A stretch of 15,416 nt of DNA, taken from positions 1 through 15,416 of the forward strand of contig JACKET010000038.1 of NCBI GenBank assembly GCA_020632875.1, written 5' to 3'. Origin of the DNA: Alphaproteobacteria bacterium (GTDB lineage Bacteria > Myxococcota_A > UBA796 > GCA-2862545). Position 1 is the stretch's first letter; each line of letters starts with the position of its first letter. Below are positions 15,274-15,416 of the stretch, in pieces. Below the pieces are notes generated by a model. That model saw only the letters and a list, made by a program, of their open reading frames with translations. It searched no databases and was not told the origin of the DNA. Position numbers and translations under genes: made by a program.

Positions 15274-15287
15274 CCACTTTCTCCCAC
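15274..15287 (-). promoter_or_regulatory. Distal pair of GTGGGAG boxes, 10-bp period
   Basis: On the minus strand GTGGGAG occurs twice, ten bases apart (CCAC at 15274 and 15284 on the plus strand), about 240 nt upstream of mraZ. The match to the MraZ box is as good as in the proximal array. It may be a second MraZ contact point. Confidence 0.5.
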
Positions 15288-15312
15288 TTCGGGTGGCGCG
15301 CGAGCTGGGGGG

Positions 15313-15416
<104 letters not shown>

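Overview
The window is high-GC DNA (roughly 70% by eye). Most of it is a division and cell wall (dcw) gene cluster on the minus strand. At the left end are three plus-strand genes, two of them for lipoproteins with Asp-Thr or Asp-Ala repeat linkers behind the lipid-attachment cysteine. That linker style, the GC content, and an FtsI carrying a PASTA domain point to a Myxococcota-like (deltaproteobacterial) organism. This placement is inferred from protein style, not from a marker-gene tree.

Layout. 1-3700 (plus strand): a Big_5-like lipoprotein, a diverged MTAP/PNP-family protein, and a lipoprotein with an Asp-rich stalk, a PPC-like domain and a beta-propeller. 3717-10090 (minus strand, read right to left): murE, murF, mraY, murD and ftsW, with every junction overlapping by 1 or 4 nt. 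10091-11364: a 1.27 kb stretch with no credible gene, filled with GTG-phased tandem repeats, inverted repeats and palindromes. 11365-15033 (minus strand): mraZ, rsmH, ftsL and ftsI, also overlapping. 15034-15416: the mraZ regulatory region, then a GAGCAC hexamer array that runs off the window end.

How the genes work together. MurE, MurF, MraY and MurD take the peptidoglycan precursor from UDP-MurNAc-L-Ala to lipid I. FtsW polymerises lipid II and FtsI crosslinks it at the septum. FtsL is the small bitopic divisome scaffold. RsmH methylates 16S rRNA and MraZ is the cluster repressor. murG, murC, ftsQ, ftsA and ftsZ do not follow ftsW here: ftsW ends 16 nt from a convergent lipoprotein gene, so those functions must lie elsewhere.

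Most notable: (1) six GTGG boxes at an exact 10-bp period, plus two further boxes, upstream of mraZ, which is an unusually long MraZ operator; (2) a 43-bp near-perfect palindrome with the REP-like core GGGGTCAGACCCC inside the murD coding sequence, its 33-nt core being exactly 11 codons; (3) GTGCTC-type arrays in opposite orientation on both sides of the mraZ-ftsI block, together with a duplicated composite repeat module, splitting a normally continuous operon; (4) an MTAP-like protein that seems to have lost its base-binding aspartates and its phosphate-binding glycine loop.
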